From contig NZ_JACIAY010000009.1 of NCBI RefSeq assembly GCF_014194975.1, forward strand, positions 124,001 to 188,000: a DNA stretch of 64,000 bases. The letters run 5' to 3'. The translations under genes and the position numbers were made by a program. This document shows positions 1 through 8,926 of this stretch, piece after piece (positions within the stretch are counted from its first letter, which is position 1; each line of letters begins with the position of its first letter). The notes under the pieces are model-generated. The model ran no database searches, was not told where the DNA came from, and was given only the letters and a program-made list of their open reading frames with translations. The stretch is from Sphingomonas sp. BK580 (lineage in GTDB: Bacteria > Pseudomonadota > Alphaproteobacteria > Sphingomonadales > Sphingomonadaceae).

Positions 1-677
1 ACCGCCTCGTCGTCGACGAACTCGCGGCTGAGCCCGAGCAGCTTGGCGACCTTCTCCGGCGTGGGATCCGCGACCACCCGGTCGCGCCCGAAGATCACCG
101 CCGGCCGGTCGGCGTCCACCGCGCAGCTCGTCGCCACGGTCGCCGCGTCCGCCGTGCCGAGCGCGTGGCTAGTATAAGGGATGCGGTTGCGCGCGGCGAA
201 CTCCGCGACTCGGCGCACGCCGCGGTCCTGCTCCTCGCCGAGCAGCACCAGCGAGCTGTCGTGCGACTCGAGCTGCCGCCGTCGCCGCGCCGCCAGCACG
301 GTGATGATGATGTCCGACATCTCGGGTACCCGGGCCATCAGCTCGAGCATGCGCGCGCGCGGTACCTCGATCACGCGCGTGTCCCGCGCGGCGCGCATCG
401 CCATCGACCAGCTGCCCCCGCTGAGAAAGGCGATCTCGGCCATGAACTGGGTCGGCCCCAGCGTGGAGGGCAGATGGCGCTCGCCGGTATAGCTGTTGAC
501 CACCTCGATCTCGCCGTCCTCGACGTAGACGAAGCTCTCCACCGGGTCCCCCGGCCTTACCAGGTAGGTTCCCGCGAGATAGCGGCGCTCGGCGCCCGCG
601 CCACGGATCGCGTCGACATGCTCGGGGCGGAGTGGCACGCGCTGCATCTCGCGCAGGTCGCGCCCGATCGTCTCCAT
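1..677 (-). CDS. Cyclic nucleotide-binding domain fused to thioredoxin reductase-like oxidoreductase (N-terminal part; cut by left edge)
   Basis: The frame starts at an ATG preceded by a GGAGTGTGAGG-like ribosome site and runs off the left edge. Residues about 10-140 form a CRP/FNR-type cyclic-nucleotide-binding beta barrel (YVEDGEIEVVNSYTGERH, then GPTQFMAEIAFLSGG). Residues about 145-225 are a thioredoxin-like linker domain (VLLGEEQDRGVRRVAEF, then AVIFGRDRVVADPTPEKVAKLLGL). This order is that of the family in which a cNMP sensor precedes a FAD/NADPH thioredoxin-reductase domain, which would lie outside the window. The inferred role is a cytosolic redox enzyme gated by a nucleotide ligand; the ligand and the disulfide substrate are unknown. 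It is divergent from the c-di-GMP gene to its right. Confidence 0.75.
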   Translation of the reverse strand, partial: METIGRDLREMQRVPLRPEHVDAIRGAGAERRYLAGTYLVRPGDPVESFVYVEDGEIEVVNSYTGERHLPSTLGPTQFMAEIAFLSGGSWSMAMRAARDTRVIEVPRARMLELMARVPEMSDIIITVLAARRRRQLESHDSSLVLLGEEQDRGVRRVAEFAARNRIPYTSHALGTADAATVATSCAVDADRPAVIFGRDRVVADPTPEKVAKLLGLSREFVDDEA

Positions 678-843
678 CGCCTCACACTCCGCCGCTGCTG
701 CCCCGTACCGCGCATGATGGCGGCCGCGGCAAGCCGTCGCAACCGGTCGGCTGCGACAATCCCGCGACAAAGCCGCAACAAACCGCCATCCGCGCGCATC
801 ATCCGGAGGCCAGACAGGACGCTCCTCGACACGAGAGACCGAC

Positions 844-1068
844 GTGCCCGCGCTTGCCCCTGCCCCTGCCCCCGCCCCGACCGACGCGCTCGCCGTGAAC
901 GCGCTGCTCGACCGCGAGCTGCGCCGCGTCCGCCGCGTGGCGGCGATGCTGCACGACCGCCGCTCGGTCGCGGAGCTCGCCGCCTATGAGCGCGAGCTGG
1001 AGGCGCAGCTGGCGCTCGCGCGGCACGGCGCCGACCTGCTCGATGCGGCGCTGCGCCCGCTGAAGTGA
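844..1068 (+). CDS. Small hypothetical protein, helical and charged (74 aa)
   Basis: A GTG-started frame with a proline/alanine-rich first 15 residues and then a continuous amphipathic, Arg/Glu/Leu-rich stretch (LLDRELRRVRRVAAMLHD, later YERELEAQLALARHGADLL) that would form an alpha-helical hairpin or coiled coil. No family was recognised. A weak GAGAGA ribosome site precedes it. Overlapping frames exist on the other strand, so it could be spurious. The rest of 678-1310 holds no convincing gene. Confidence 0.4.
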   Translation: MPALAPAPAPAPTDALAVNALLDRELRRVRRVAAMLHDRRSVAELAAYERELEAQLALARHGADLLDAALRPLK

Positions 1069-1310
1069 GCGCGCCGGGGGAGTCGCGCCGGTCGAGTGCC
1101 GGGCGGGCGATCTCCCAAAGGGCGCAGCAGCCGATCACCGCCGATGCGACCGACTGGTTCATCGACGCGCCCGCCCGCCACGCGTCGCCGTTGGCCGCTC
1201 GAGATCACGCCCGAACGGCGGCAAACCAAGCTCTTGCGCGCCGCTTCGCGCGAGCGGGTTAACCGAATCTCGACCATCGGACGCTAGCCCGGTGCATCAG
1301 GAGCAGCCCT

Positions 1311-3608
1311 GTGCCCGCACGCGATCTCGCCACCACCCGACGCTTCGGCCCGCGCTTCATCGCCGCGGTGGTCGCCCCCGTGCTGCTGCTCGCGCTGGGG
1401 CTGACCGGCTTCGCCGCGACCGCGCTGCGCTCGGCATCGGCGCAGGCCGATCGCGTCTCCGTCGAGCGACAGGAGCAGGAGGTGCGGCTCGCGGTCGACG
1501 CCGCGCTCGACGAACTCGCGCTGAGCCAGGCCGGGGTCGCGATCTGGACGCCGCTCGTGCTCGAGCTCCGCCGCGCGACACCGAGCTGGACGTGGGTCAA
1601 CGAGAATGTCGGCGTGTGGCTCAACTATGTCTTCGCCCATGATGCCGACGCGATCCTCGGTGCCGACGACAGCCCGCGCTACGTGGTGCGCGACAGTGTC
1701 CAGCGCCCTGCCGCGGCCTATGCGCCGTTCGCCGCCGCCGCGGCGCCCTTGATCGGCGCGGTCCGCGGGCATGCCGGCGCCGTCGCCAATCGGCATGAGC
1801 GGCTGCCCGGGAAGCCGCTAGCCGTCGGCTCGACCGTGCGCACATCGCCGCGCGCGCAGCATGCCACCGATCTCGTCGTGATCGCCGGGCGCCCGGCGCT
1901 GATGAGCGTGATGCGGATCATCCCCGAGGATGGCACCGCCGCCGCGACGCCCGGTCGCGAGCCGCTGCTGGTCAGCGCGCGCTTCCTCGACACCGGCTTC
2001 GTGCAGCGACTGGCGCGAGTCCAGCTCGTCGCCGGGGCGAGGCTCGCCGCCACGCCGCGCCGGCGCGCGGAGGAACAGGCGTTGGCGCTGGTGTCGAGCC
2101 GCGGCGTTCGCGTCGGCTACCTGCTGTGGCGTCCCGATCGCCCCGGCGCGGCGGTGTGGCACACGATGGCGCCCCGCGCCGCCGCCGCGCTCTTCGCGCT
2201 GCTCGCCACGCTGGCCGCGCTGATCGCCAGCGTCGCCAAGCTGACGCGCAGCGACGCGCGCTCGCTTGCCCGGCTGCACGCCGCGCACCTCGCGCTGCAG
2301 GCCAAGGAAGCGCAGGCGCATCACCTCGCGTATCACGACACGCTGACCGGCCTGCCCAACCGTGCCGCCTTCCACCAGGCCGGTGACCAGTTGCTCGCGC
2401 ACGCGCCCGCCCAGGGCGTGCGCGCGGTGCTGCTGATCGATCTCGATCGATTCAAGCAGGTCAACGACACGCTCGGTCACCTCGGCGGCGACCAGTTGAT
2501 CCAACTCGTCGCGGCGCGGCTCCAGGCGCTGGTGAGCGCGGGCGACGTGGTGGCGCGACTCGGCGGCGACGAGTTCGCGGTGCTGGTCGGCGCGCGCGAG
2601 GACGAGGCCGCGGTGGGCGCGCTCGCGGGCGCGATGGTCGCGGCGCTGCGCGAGTCATTCACCGTGCTGGGCACGCAGGTCTTCATCGGCGCGAGCATCG
2701 GGATCGCCTGTCACCCGCGCTGCAGCGGCGATCGGTCCGAGCTGATGCGCATGGCCGATATCGCGATGTATCGCGCCAAGGCGGAGGGACGCGACGGCCA
2801 CCGCTTCTTCACCGAGGACATGGACGAGAGCGTCAAGATGCGGCGCGCGATCGAGCACGACCTGCGCCGCGCCATCGCCACGCGGCGCGAGCTGATGGTC
2901 CACTATCAGCCGCGCATGAACGCCAGCGGCGCGCGCGTGATCGGGCTGGAGGCATTGGTGCGCTGGCACCATCCCGAGCGCGGGCTGCTCGCGCCGGACG
3001 CCTTCATCCCGATCGCGGAGGAGACCGGTCTGATCCGCGAGCTCGGCGCCTGGGTGCTGCGCGATGCCTGCGCCGTGGCGCGCGCCTGGCCGGCGCTGTC
3101 CATCGCGGTCAACCTGTCGCCGGTCCAGTTCCGCGCGCGCGGCATGGCCGCCGAGCTGATCGACATCGTGCGTCGCGCGGGCGCGCGCCCGCAACAGATC
3201 GAGCTGGAGGTGACCGAGAGTATCCTGCTCGACGACGACGAGGCCGCGCGCGACTCGCTCGCCGCGCTGCGTGGCGCAGGCTTCCGCATCGCGCTCGACG
3301 ATTTCGGGACGGGCTATTCCAGCCTCGGCTATCTCAGCAAGTTCGAAGTCGACAAGATCAAGATCGACCAGAGCTTCACTCGCCGGCTGGGCGAGAGCGC
3401 CGACGCCGCCGCGATCATCCAGGCGGTGGTGCGGCTCGGCCAGGCGATGGGCCTGGCGGTCAGCGCCGAGGGGGTCGAGACGCGCGAACAGCGCGCCTTC
3501 CTCGAACACGCGGGATGCAACGAGCTCCAGGGCTTCCTGTTCTCCGCCGCCGTGCCGGCGGCCGCGCTCGCGGGGCTCCTGGGCGGTCGGGCCGAGGCAG
3601 CGGCGTAG
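1311..3608 (+). CDS. Bifunctional diguanylate cyclase/phosphodiesterase (GGDEF-EAL) with periplasmic sensor domain
   Basis: GTG start with AGGAG eight bases upstream. A membrane segment at about residues 17-40 and a second at about 285-308 flank a periplasmic region resembling a CHASE4-type sensor. The GGDEF domain (about 340-500) has an intact RLGGDEFAVLVG signature and the EAL domain (about 515-755) has LEALVRWHHP, VTESIL, DDFGTGYSSLGYL, KIDQSF and GVET. Both active sites therefore look competent. No RxxD inhibitory site is seen five residues before GGDEF. The expected role is making and/or degrading cyclic di-GMP in response to an extracytoplasmic signal, affecting motility or biofilm. It stands alone as a transcription unit. 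Confidence 0.93.
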   Translation: MPARDLATTRRFGPRFIAAVVAPVLLLALGLTGFAATALRSASAQADRVSVERQEQEVRLAVDAALDELALSQAGVAIWTPLVLELRRATPSWTWVNENVGVWLNYVFAHDADAILGADDSPRYVVRDSVQRPAAAYAPFAAAAAPLIGAVRGHAGAVANRHERLPGKPLAVGSTVRTSPRAQHATDLVVIAGRPALMSVMRIIPEDGTAAATPGREPLLVSARFLDTGFVQRLARVQLVAGARLAATPRRRAEEQALALVSSRGVRVGYLLWRPDRPGAAVWHTMAPRAAAALFALLATLAALIASVAKLTRSDARSLARLHAAHLALQAKEAQAHHLAYHDTLTGLPNRAAFHQAGDQLLAHAPAQGVRAVLLIDLDRFKQVNDTLGHLGGDQLIQLVAARLQALVSAGDVVARLGGDEFAVLVGAREDEAAVGALAGAMVAALRESFTVLGTQVFIGASIGIACHPRCSGDRSELMRMADIAMYRAKAEGRDGHRFFTEDMDESVKMRRAIEHDLRRAIATRRELMVHYQPRMNASGARVIGLEALVRWHHPERGLLAPDAFIPIAEETGLIRELGAWVLRDACAVARAWPALSIAVNLSPVQFRARGMAAELIDIVRRAGARPQQIELEVTESILLDDDEAARDSLAALRGAGFRIALDDFGTGYSSLGYLSKFEVDKIKIDQSFTRRLGESADAAAIIQAVVRLGQAMGLAVSAEGVETREQRAFLEHAGCNELQGFLFSAAVPAAALAGLLGGRAEAAA

Positions 3609-3727
3609 GAAGGCTGCCCTCCTGACGACGCGGCTGCGCTGGCGCGCGATCTGTGCGGTGGTGGAACAAACCGAGTCGTCGGCGATTATTTTCCGCGAGT
3701 TCGGATCGACCGACAGAGGGGAATGCC

Positions 3728-3997
3728 ATGAAGAAGCTCGTTACCGCCGTCGCCGCCCTCGGGCTGGTCTCGCTCGCCGCCTGCAACTCGAGCCCGCGCG
3801 AGCAGGCCGCCGACAATATCGAGGCCAATGCCGACGCGGTTGCGGACAATCTCGAAGAGATGGCGGACAACGCGACGACCGACAACGCCGAGGACGCGCT
3901 CGAGAACAAGGCCGACGCGGTGCGCGCCACCGGTGAGAACAAGGCGGACGACATGCGCACGCACGACGCTGACACCAACCTCTCCAACGGGATCTGA
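3728..3997 (+). CDS. Small lipoprotein (89 aa)
   Basis: ATG preceded by AGAGGGG. The N-terminus is a lipoprotein signal (MKKLVTAVAALGLVSLAAC), with cysteine 19 as the predicted lipidation site. The mature part is short, acidic and repetitive, rich in Ala-Asp-Asn-Glu (DNIEANADAVADNLEEMADN), probably one long helix. It resembles small alanine/asparagine-rich envelope lipoproteins of sphingomonads; the function is unknown. A GGAAC element about 60 bases upstream could mark a stress sigma-factor promoter. Confidence 0.8.
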   Translation: MKKLVTAVAALGLVSLAACNSSPREQAADNIEANADAVADNLEEMADNATTDNAEDALENKADAVRATGENKADDMRTHDADTNLSNGI

Positions 3998-4028
3998 TCG
4001 CGCCGGCGCTGCGCCGGCCGATGTCGCA

Positions 4029-4056
4029 GGGGCGTCCGGGGTGACCCGGGCGCCCC
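4029..4056. terminator. Bidirectional terminator hairpin between convergent genes
   Basis: Arms GGGGCGTCCGGG (4029-4040) and CCCGGGCGCCCC (4045-4056) pair over 12 positions with one mismatch around a GTGA loop. It sits between the convergent lipoprotein and glycosyltransferase genes. There is no clear U-run. Confidence 0.6.
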
Positions 4057-4081
4057 TCGTCACGTCAGCGACGGCATCGCC

Positions 4082-5266
4082 TCATCCGGCCAACCGCACC
4101 CCGCGCTTGCGCTCGATCACCTCGCGGTAATGCTCGACCAGTGCCACCGCGTGCTCGCGGTCACTGAGCACGGTCCGCGACGCCACCTCGGCGGCGCGAC
4201 GCACCAGCGGCTGGTCGCGCGAGAACAGCGCCACGATCGCCTTGGCGCAGGCATAAGCGTCGCCGCTGCGATAGGTCTCGGCGAACGTCGGCCGCGCCAC
4301 CGCGGAGGAGCCGCCGCGGTCGGGCACGATCATCGGCAGGCCCGATGCGAGCGCCTCGGAAGCCACCATGCCGAACGGCTCGCTGTCACCGCCGTGGATG
4401 AAGGCGTCCGCGCTGGCCATGATCGCGGCGAGCTGGCCGCGGTGGTAGATCGGCTGGAACATGCGCACGTGCGGGCTCTCGGCGATATGACGCTCGAGCG
4501 TGCGCGTGTCGGGTCCGAGCCCCAGCAGCATCAGCCCGACCGGTATCTTCGTCCCGGCGCGCCGTGCCGCATCGATCACCATCGGCCAGCGCTTCTCGGC
4601 GTGGTGACGGCCGATCCCGATCAGTAGATGCGCGTCCTCGGGCAGGCCGCATTGCGCCAGCAGCGCCGCGCGCAGTGCCGGGCTGCGCAGCTCGGGCGAG
4701 AAGTGCTCGCGCTCGATCCCGAGCGTCATCGTCGCGTCGACGCGCAGCCCGCGCGCGCGCAGCCGCTCGGTCAGCACCGGCCCGTTGGTCACCACCGTGT
4801 CGAAGGGTGCGAGGCAGCGCGCCATGTAGCGGTCGTACCAGCCGAACACGCGCTCGATCGCTCCCTCGGACGCGATCTTGGCGAACCAGCGCTTGGGATA
4901 GGCCTCCATATTGTCGTTGTGCATGAACCAGGCGCGGATCGCCGGTCCCTGCCACGAGGTGACGATCGACGCCGAGCGCCACGGCGAGCAATTCTCCACC
5001 ACGTCGGGCTGGAGCTGGTCGAGCAGCGCGTGGACCGGCGCCGCGTCCCAGAACAGGCCGTAGTTGGAGTCGAACGGCATGCCCGGCGACTTGACGTAAT
5101 AGAGCAGCGCCCCGCCGGGTCGCTCCTCGACACGGTCTTCCTTGCCGGGCGCGATCACGATCTGCTGGTGACCTAGCTCGGACATGATCGCCATCTTGCG
5201 ATCGAGGTAGGAGCGCACCCCGCCGCCGGTGGGCGAGTAGAATTCGTTGACGTCGACGATCCGCAT
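4082..5266 (-). CDS. Glycosyltransferase, GT4-like family
   Basis: 394 residues with two Rossmann-like halves. The N-terminal half has a glycine-rich acceptor-side loop (VNEFYSPTGGGVRSYLDRKM). The C-terminal half has GIGRHHAEKRWPMVIDAA, the donor-binding stretch DAFIHGGDSEPFGMVASEAL and GLPMIVPDRGGS, matching the EPFG...EAL and catalytic-Glu pattern of retaining GT4 enzymes. The start has an AGGGAGGGG ribosome site. It lies 12 bases downstream of the DUF2141 gene and is the last gene of a three-gene unit with a membrane protein. It probably transfers a sugar to a lipid or cell-surface glycan at the inner membrane; donor and acceptor cannot be told. Confidence 0.88.
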   Translation of the reverse strand: MRIVDVNEFYSPTGGGVRSYLDRKMAIMSELGHQQIVIAPGKEDRVEERPGGALLYYVKSPGMPFDSNYGLFWDAAPVHALLDQLQPDVVENCSPWRSASIVTSWQGPAIRAWFMHNDNMEAYPKRWFAKIASEGAIERVFGWYDRYMARCLAPFDTVVTNGPVLTERLRARGLRVDATMTLGIEREHFSPELRSPALRAALLAQCGLPEDAHLLIGIGRHHAEKRWPMVIDAARRAGTKIPVGLMLLGLGPDTRTLERHIAESPHVRMFQPIYHRGQLAAIMASADAFIHGGDSEPFGMVASEALASGLPMIVPDRGGSSAVARPTFAETYRSGDAYACAKAIVALFSRDQPLVRRAAEVASRTVLSDREHAVALVEHYREVIERKRGVRLAG

Positions 5267-5278
5267 CGCGCCCCTCCC

Positions 5279-5809
5279 TCAGTCAGCGAAGCCGAAGCCG
5301 CCCAGCCCGCGCAGATATTGCAGGCGGATCGTGGCGCGCGTGACGCCGGGGCCGACGTCGATCAGCGAGTCGACCAGCTTGGGCTTGGCGCGGCCGATCT
5401 TGTGGTTGCTCGGGAAACCGGCGCCGTCGCTCCAGAAGTTGAACTTGCGCTTGCCGTCGCGGTCATGGCCGAGGAACAGCGCGTAACGCCCAGGGCGCGG
5501 CACGCGGATGCAGATCTCGGCGGTGAGGCTCGCCGGCGGCGCCACGTCGATGCGGCGGAAGGTCTTGCCGGCGGCCAGCAGCTTCTTGTCACCGGCGAGA
5601 AAATCCTCCTCGGTGGCAGGATAGAGCTCGAGCTTGAGCGTTCCCTTGCGGTCCTTGATGCCGGTGACGCTGGCGAGGATCGCCGGTCCGGGTGCGCCCG
5701 GCACGCAGGCGGCGGCGTCCTGACCCAGCACCTGCGCCGCGCCCGGGGTCGCGGCGAGCGCCGCTCCCGCCACCGCGGCGAGCGTCAGGCTCCGCCGGTA
5801 TATCGCCAT
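5279..5809 (-). CDS. DUF2141 domain secreted protein
   Basis: The chosen ATG gives a clean signal peptide (MAIYRRSLTLAAVAGAALAA, then TPGAAQ) and follows AAAGGA by about eight bases; a start 18 bases upstream is possible but less likely. The mature domain has ASVTGIKDRKGTLKLELYPA and GRYALFLGHDRDGKRKFNF, the pattern of the periplasmic beta-sandwich DUF2141 family, whose function is unknown. The first codons overlap the end of the upstream membrane-protein gene by about 25 bases, indicating coupled translation. Confidence 0.85.
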   Translation of the reverse strand: MAIYRRSLTLAAVAGAALAATPGAAQVLGQDAAACVPGAPGPAILASVTGIKDRKGTLKLELYPATEEDFLAGDKKLLAAGKTFRRIDVAPPASLTAEICIRVPRPGRYALFLGHDRDGKRKFNFWSDGAGFPSNHKIGRAKPKLVDSLIDVGPGVTRATIRLQYLRGLGGFGFAD

Positions 5810-6762
5810 TGCTGCGTCCTTTCCCACACGTACACGACCCCAAATAGGAGCGTCAGCAGCAGATGCATCACCAAGGTTGACGCGCCCGTGAACGCCATGA
5901 GGTCCGACAGCGTGCGGTCATGCCCGATCACCAGGATCGCGAAATTGGCGAAAAGCAGGTCTTTGTTGGGCACGAGCGGCAGGCGCGAGACGAGCTGGCG
6001 CCCTGCCACCAGAAACAGCCACATGCCGATCGAGACGCTCGGCATCGCGTAGGACCAGGCCAGCGCGATGGTGATGCAGGTGAGCGTGATGCGCAGCCAG
6101 TCGATGCCGAAGATGAACCATAGGTCGCCGCGCGACAGCGAGAAGACGCGGCTGGAGAAAGCAACCACCCCGACCGGGACGGCGAGCGCCAGGCCGAGCG
6201 ACCACAGCATGGTGCGCACCAGTTCGGGATCGATCAGCTCATAGCCGAGCGGCAGCGCCACCGCCCCGAGCAGGATCGCGGTGAGATTGCCGACGATGCC
6301 CGACACGATGCTGACGTCCTTCACCGCGCCGAACGGCGCCGCCACCATCTTCAGCCGTGCGCGCGCCCAGGCGTAGAAATAGGCGTCGCCCGAGTAGCCG
6401 ATCAGGATGTCGTTCGCGATCCGCTTCTTGTTGAGCGCGAGGAAGGCGCCGGGCGGCACGCCCCACAAGCGACGGAAGATGACGAAGTCGCACACCGGCA
6501 GCGCGAGATAGGAGAGCAGGAAATAGACGTAGAAGCCGGGCGCCTCGGGCACGGTACGGCGCAGCCCGGCGAGGCCGTGATCGAGCAGCTCGTGCAGCAG
6601 GCCGACCATCATGGCCACCGTCACGATGGCACCCAGCAGCGCTGGCCAGCGGCGGCGCAGCGTCTGCACCGGGCGGAGCGCGACCAGCGGGGCGTCCGCG
6701 GGCGGGGCGGCGTCGGCGGTGCTGGCGGGGGCTCGCTCGGTCAGTGGCTCGTCGGCGCGCAA
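5785..6762 (-). CDS. Polytopic inner-membrane protein, unrecognised family
   Basis: A 325-residue protein starting at TTG, with several hydrophobic segments (around residues 40-60, 77-97, 150-200, 215-245 and 280-312) and a soluble N-terminal tail rich in Ala and Pro. The conserved-looking stretch ANDILIGYSGDAYFYAWARARL sits on a loop near residue 115. The overall layout recalls flippase-like or lysylphosphatidylglycerol-synthase-like membrane domains, but I do not recognise the family firmly. It is the first gene of a unit with DUF2141 and a glycosyltransferase, suggesting a role in envelope lipid or glycan export. Confidence 0.75.
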   Translation of the reverse strand: MRADEPLTERAPASTADAAPPADAPLVALRPVQTLRRRWPALLGAIVTVAMMVGLLHELLDHGLAGLRRTVPEAPGFYVYFLLSYLALPVCDFVIFRRLWGVPPGAFLALNKKRIANDILIGYSGDAYFYAWARARLKMVAAPFGAVKDVSIVSGIVGNLTAILLGAVALPLGYELIDPELVRTMLWSLGLALAVPVGVVAFSSRVFSLSRGDLWFIFGIDWLRITLTCITIALAWSYAMPSVSIGMWLFLVAGRQLVSRLPLVPNKDLLFANFAILVIGHDRTLSDLMAFTGASTLVMHLLLTLLFGVVYVWERTQQWRYTGGA

Positions 6763-6883
6763 TCTTCTGGTCCTGTCCCGCGCGCTGGCGGGGAACGACG
6801 GCGTCTAGCAGCGCGCCGCGGCACGCGCCAGCGAGCGCCGCGGCGCGGCTGTCCCACGCGCGATCAGCCGCCCGCTGCGCGGC

Positions 6884-7987
6884 TCAGGCCGAGCCGCCGG
6901 CCCCGTCGCGATCATCGTCGAGCCGCTCGGAGCGGCGTTCCATCGCGGTCTTCACCATCGCGGTCATCGGGTCGGCCAGCGCGAGCCCGAGGATGCCGAA
7001 CAGCGCGCTCGCCAGGATCTGCGTGCCCAGCGTCAGCGCGGGCGGCAGGTCGACGGTGCGCTTCGCCACCATGGGGATCACGACATAGCCGTCGAAGGTC
7101 TGCACCACGACATAGACGACGATCGCCAGCACGCCGACATGCGTCCCCGCCGAGAAGCCCACCGCCACCATCAGCGCGCCCGAGATGAACGCACCGATAT
7201 TGGGGATGAAGGCGAGCAGTCCGGTGAGGATGCCGAGGATCAGCGCCATCGGAACCCCGACGATCCACAGCGCGATCGCGGTGAGCACGCCCTCGAACGC
7301 CATGCCGAGCAGGCGCCCCGCCAGCAGCCGCCGCAGCGTCTGCCCCATGCGGTTGACGGTGACCGCGAACTCCGCGCGGTCCGCCTCGGGCACCATCCAC
7401 TGCAGCCCGCGGTCGTAGACGCGCGGGTCCATCGCCACGAACAGCCCGATCACCATGATCATGAACAGAGTGGTGAGCGCCCCCACCGCGGTGCCGACCC
7501 AGCTCGTCACGCGCCCGACCGAGGAGAGCGCCTGGCGCGACAGGCCGCTGAGGTCGGAGGCGCCGGGCATCAGCCCCTGCGCGCTGAGCCAGCCGGTGAC
7601 CCGCATCGCCTGCGTCTCGACCGTGCTGCGCAGCTGCGTCACCTGCGCGCTGATCTGCACGCCGGCGAGGTAGAAGGTGCCGAGCAGGAAGGCGATCGTC
7701 AGCAGGCAGACGATCAGCAGCCGCCAGCCACGCCCGATCGGCAGCACGCGCCCGAGCAGCCGCACGCCGCCGTCGAGCAGCGCGGCGAAGACCAGGCCAG
7801 CGAAGATGATCAGCAGCGGCTGGACCAGCAGCACCACCAGCGCGATCGCGCAGGCCATGCCGAGCCACACCGCGGCGCGGCGGATCTCGTCGCGCGTCGC
7901 GGGGTCGCGCACCTCGTGCGGGCTCGCGCCCGGTGTCACGTTCACCCGCTCGCCGCGGCGATCGAGCGGCGGGGTGGCGTCGCTCAA
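6884..7987 (-). CDS. AI-2E family transporter (PerM-type permease)
   Basis: About 367 residues with seven to eight hydrophobic segments. The C-terminal half carries the family signature (LTGLLAFIPNIGAFISG, VVVQTFDGYVVIPMVAKRTVDLPP and ILGLALADPMTAM). The likely start is a TTG whose last two bases share the lepB stop codon (TTGA); an alternative GTG lies about 40 bases further in. The overlap suggests co-transcription with lepB. Substrates of this family are mostly unproven (autoinducer-2 export or Na+/H+ exchange in some members). Confidence 0.85.
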   Translation of the reverse strand: MSDATPPLDRRGERVNVTPGASPHEVRDPATRDEIRRAAVWLGMACAIALVVLLVQPLLIIFAGLVFAALLDGGVRLLGRVLPIGRGWRLLIVCLLTIAFLLGTFYLAGVQISAQVTQLRSTVETQAMRVTGWLSAQGLMPGASDLSGLSRQALSSVGRVTSWVGTAVGALTTLFMIMVIGLFVAMDPRVYDRGLQWMVPEADRAEFAVTVNRMGQTLRRLLAGRLLGMAFEGVLTAIALWIVGVPMALILGILTGLLAFIPNIGAFISGALMVAVGFSAGTHVGVLAIVVYVVVQTFDGYVVIPMVAKRTVDLPPALTLGTQILASALFGILGLALADPMTAMVKTAMERRSERLDDDRDGAGGSA

Positions 7988-8922
7988 CGGACGCGCTCGG
8001 GATGGAGCGAGGTGCCGGCGCGACCGCCGCGCAACGCGTGCGGCCAGGTCAGCGGGTTCCACGTCGCCTCGCCGTCGACCGAGAAGGTGATGAACTCGGC
8101 GCGACCGCCCAGGTTCTCATACGGCACCGGGCCGCCCAGCCCGCGCTCGAACCCGCCCAGCGCGAAGCGGCTGTCGGCCGAGCGGTCGCGGTTGTCACCC
8201 ATCAGAAAGACGCGGTTGGCCGGGATCTTGATGGGCCCGTAATTGTCGCCGGGGCTGTCGGGCTCGAGGTCGACGGTGTCGTAGCGGCGGCCGTTGGGCA
8301 GCGTCTCGGTGACGATCGGCAGGCGGCAGACGATCGTGCCGTCGGCGCGGGCGACGCGCGCGCCGGGATATTGCGCCGGGTCGCAGGTGGCGTTGGCGTC
8401 CACCGGCAGCTCGCGATAGTGTTTCTCGCCGCGCTGCACCGCCACGCCGTTGAGGAAGACGACGCCGCCGCGCACCGCCAGCGTGTCGCCGGGCAGGCCG
8501 ATCACGCGCTTGATATAGTCGCTGCTCTGACCGGGCGGGGTGACGATGACGACGTCGCCGCGCTCGGGTAGCTTCCCCCAGACGCGGCCGTGCAGGAAGG
8601 GCAGCTGCACCGACCAGCCGTCGACCGGGCGGTGGAAGACGAGGTCCTCGACGATCGCGACCGGGTTGGGGATCGTCGGCGAGACGAACGACCAGCCATA
8701 GGCATATTTGGAGACGACCAGCCGGTCGCCGACCATCAGCCCGGGCAGCATCGACTCGCTCGGGATGTAGAAGGGTTTGGCGATGAAGCTGTGGAAGCCG
8801 AGCACGGCGAGCACCAGGCCGACCAGCCCCTTCACCTCGCCCCACCAGTCGAAGCGCGTGCGCGGCGCCTCGGCGCGGCGCTCCAGCGGGGGCTCGCCGC
8901 TCAAGCTGATCTCATCGGCCAT
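7984..8922 (-). CDS. lepB: Signal peptidase I
   Basis: Cleaves signal peptides from exported proteins at the outer face of the inner membrane. One membrane segment near residues 30-50 is followed by the catalytic serine box (FYIPSESMLPGLMVGDRL), the lysine box (YIKRVIGLPGD) and the box E motif GDNRDRSADSR, giving the Ser/Lys dyad. The 312 residues include an insertion between the lysine box and box E, usual for sphingomonad LepB. The ATG lies 4 bases after the acpS stop; the gene is the last housekeeping member of the pyrE-pdxJ-acpS-lepB run. Confidence 0.96.
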   Translation of the reverse strand: MADEISLSGEPPLERRAEAPRTRFDWWGEVKGLVGLVLAVLGFHSFIAKPFYIPSESMLPGLMVGDRLVVSKYAYGWSFVSPTIPNPVAIVEDLVFHRPVDGWSVQLPFLHGRVWGKLPERGDVVIVTPPGQSSDYIKRVIGLPGDTLAVRGGVVFLNGVAVQRGEKHYRELPVDANATCDPAQYPGARVARADGTIVCRLPIVTETLPNGRRYDTVDLEPDSPGDNYGPIKIPANRVFLMGDNRDRSADSRFALGGFERGLGGPVPYENLGGRAEFITFSVDGEATWNPLTWPHALRGGRAGTSLHPERVR

Positions 8923-8926
8923 GGCG

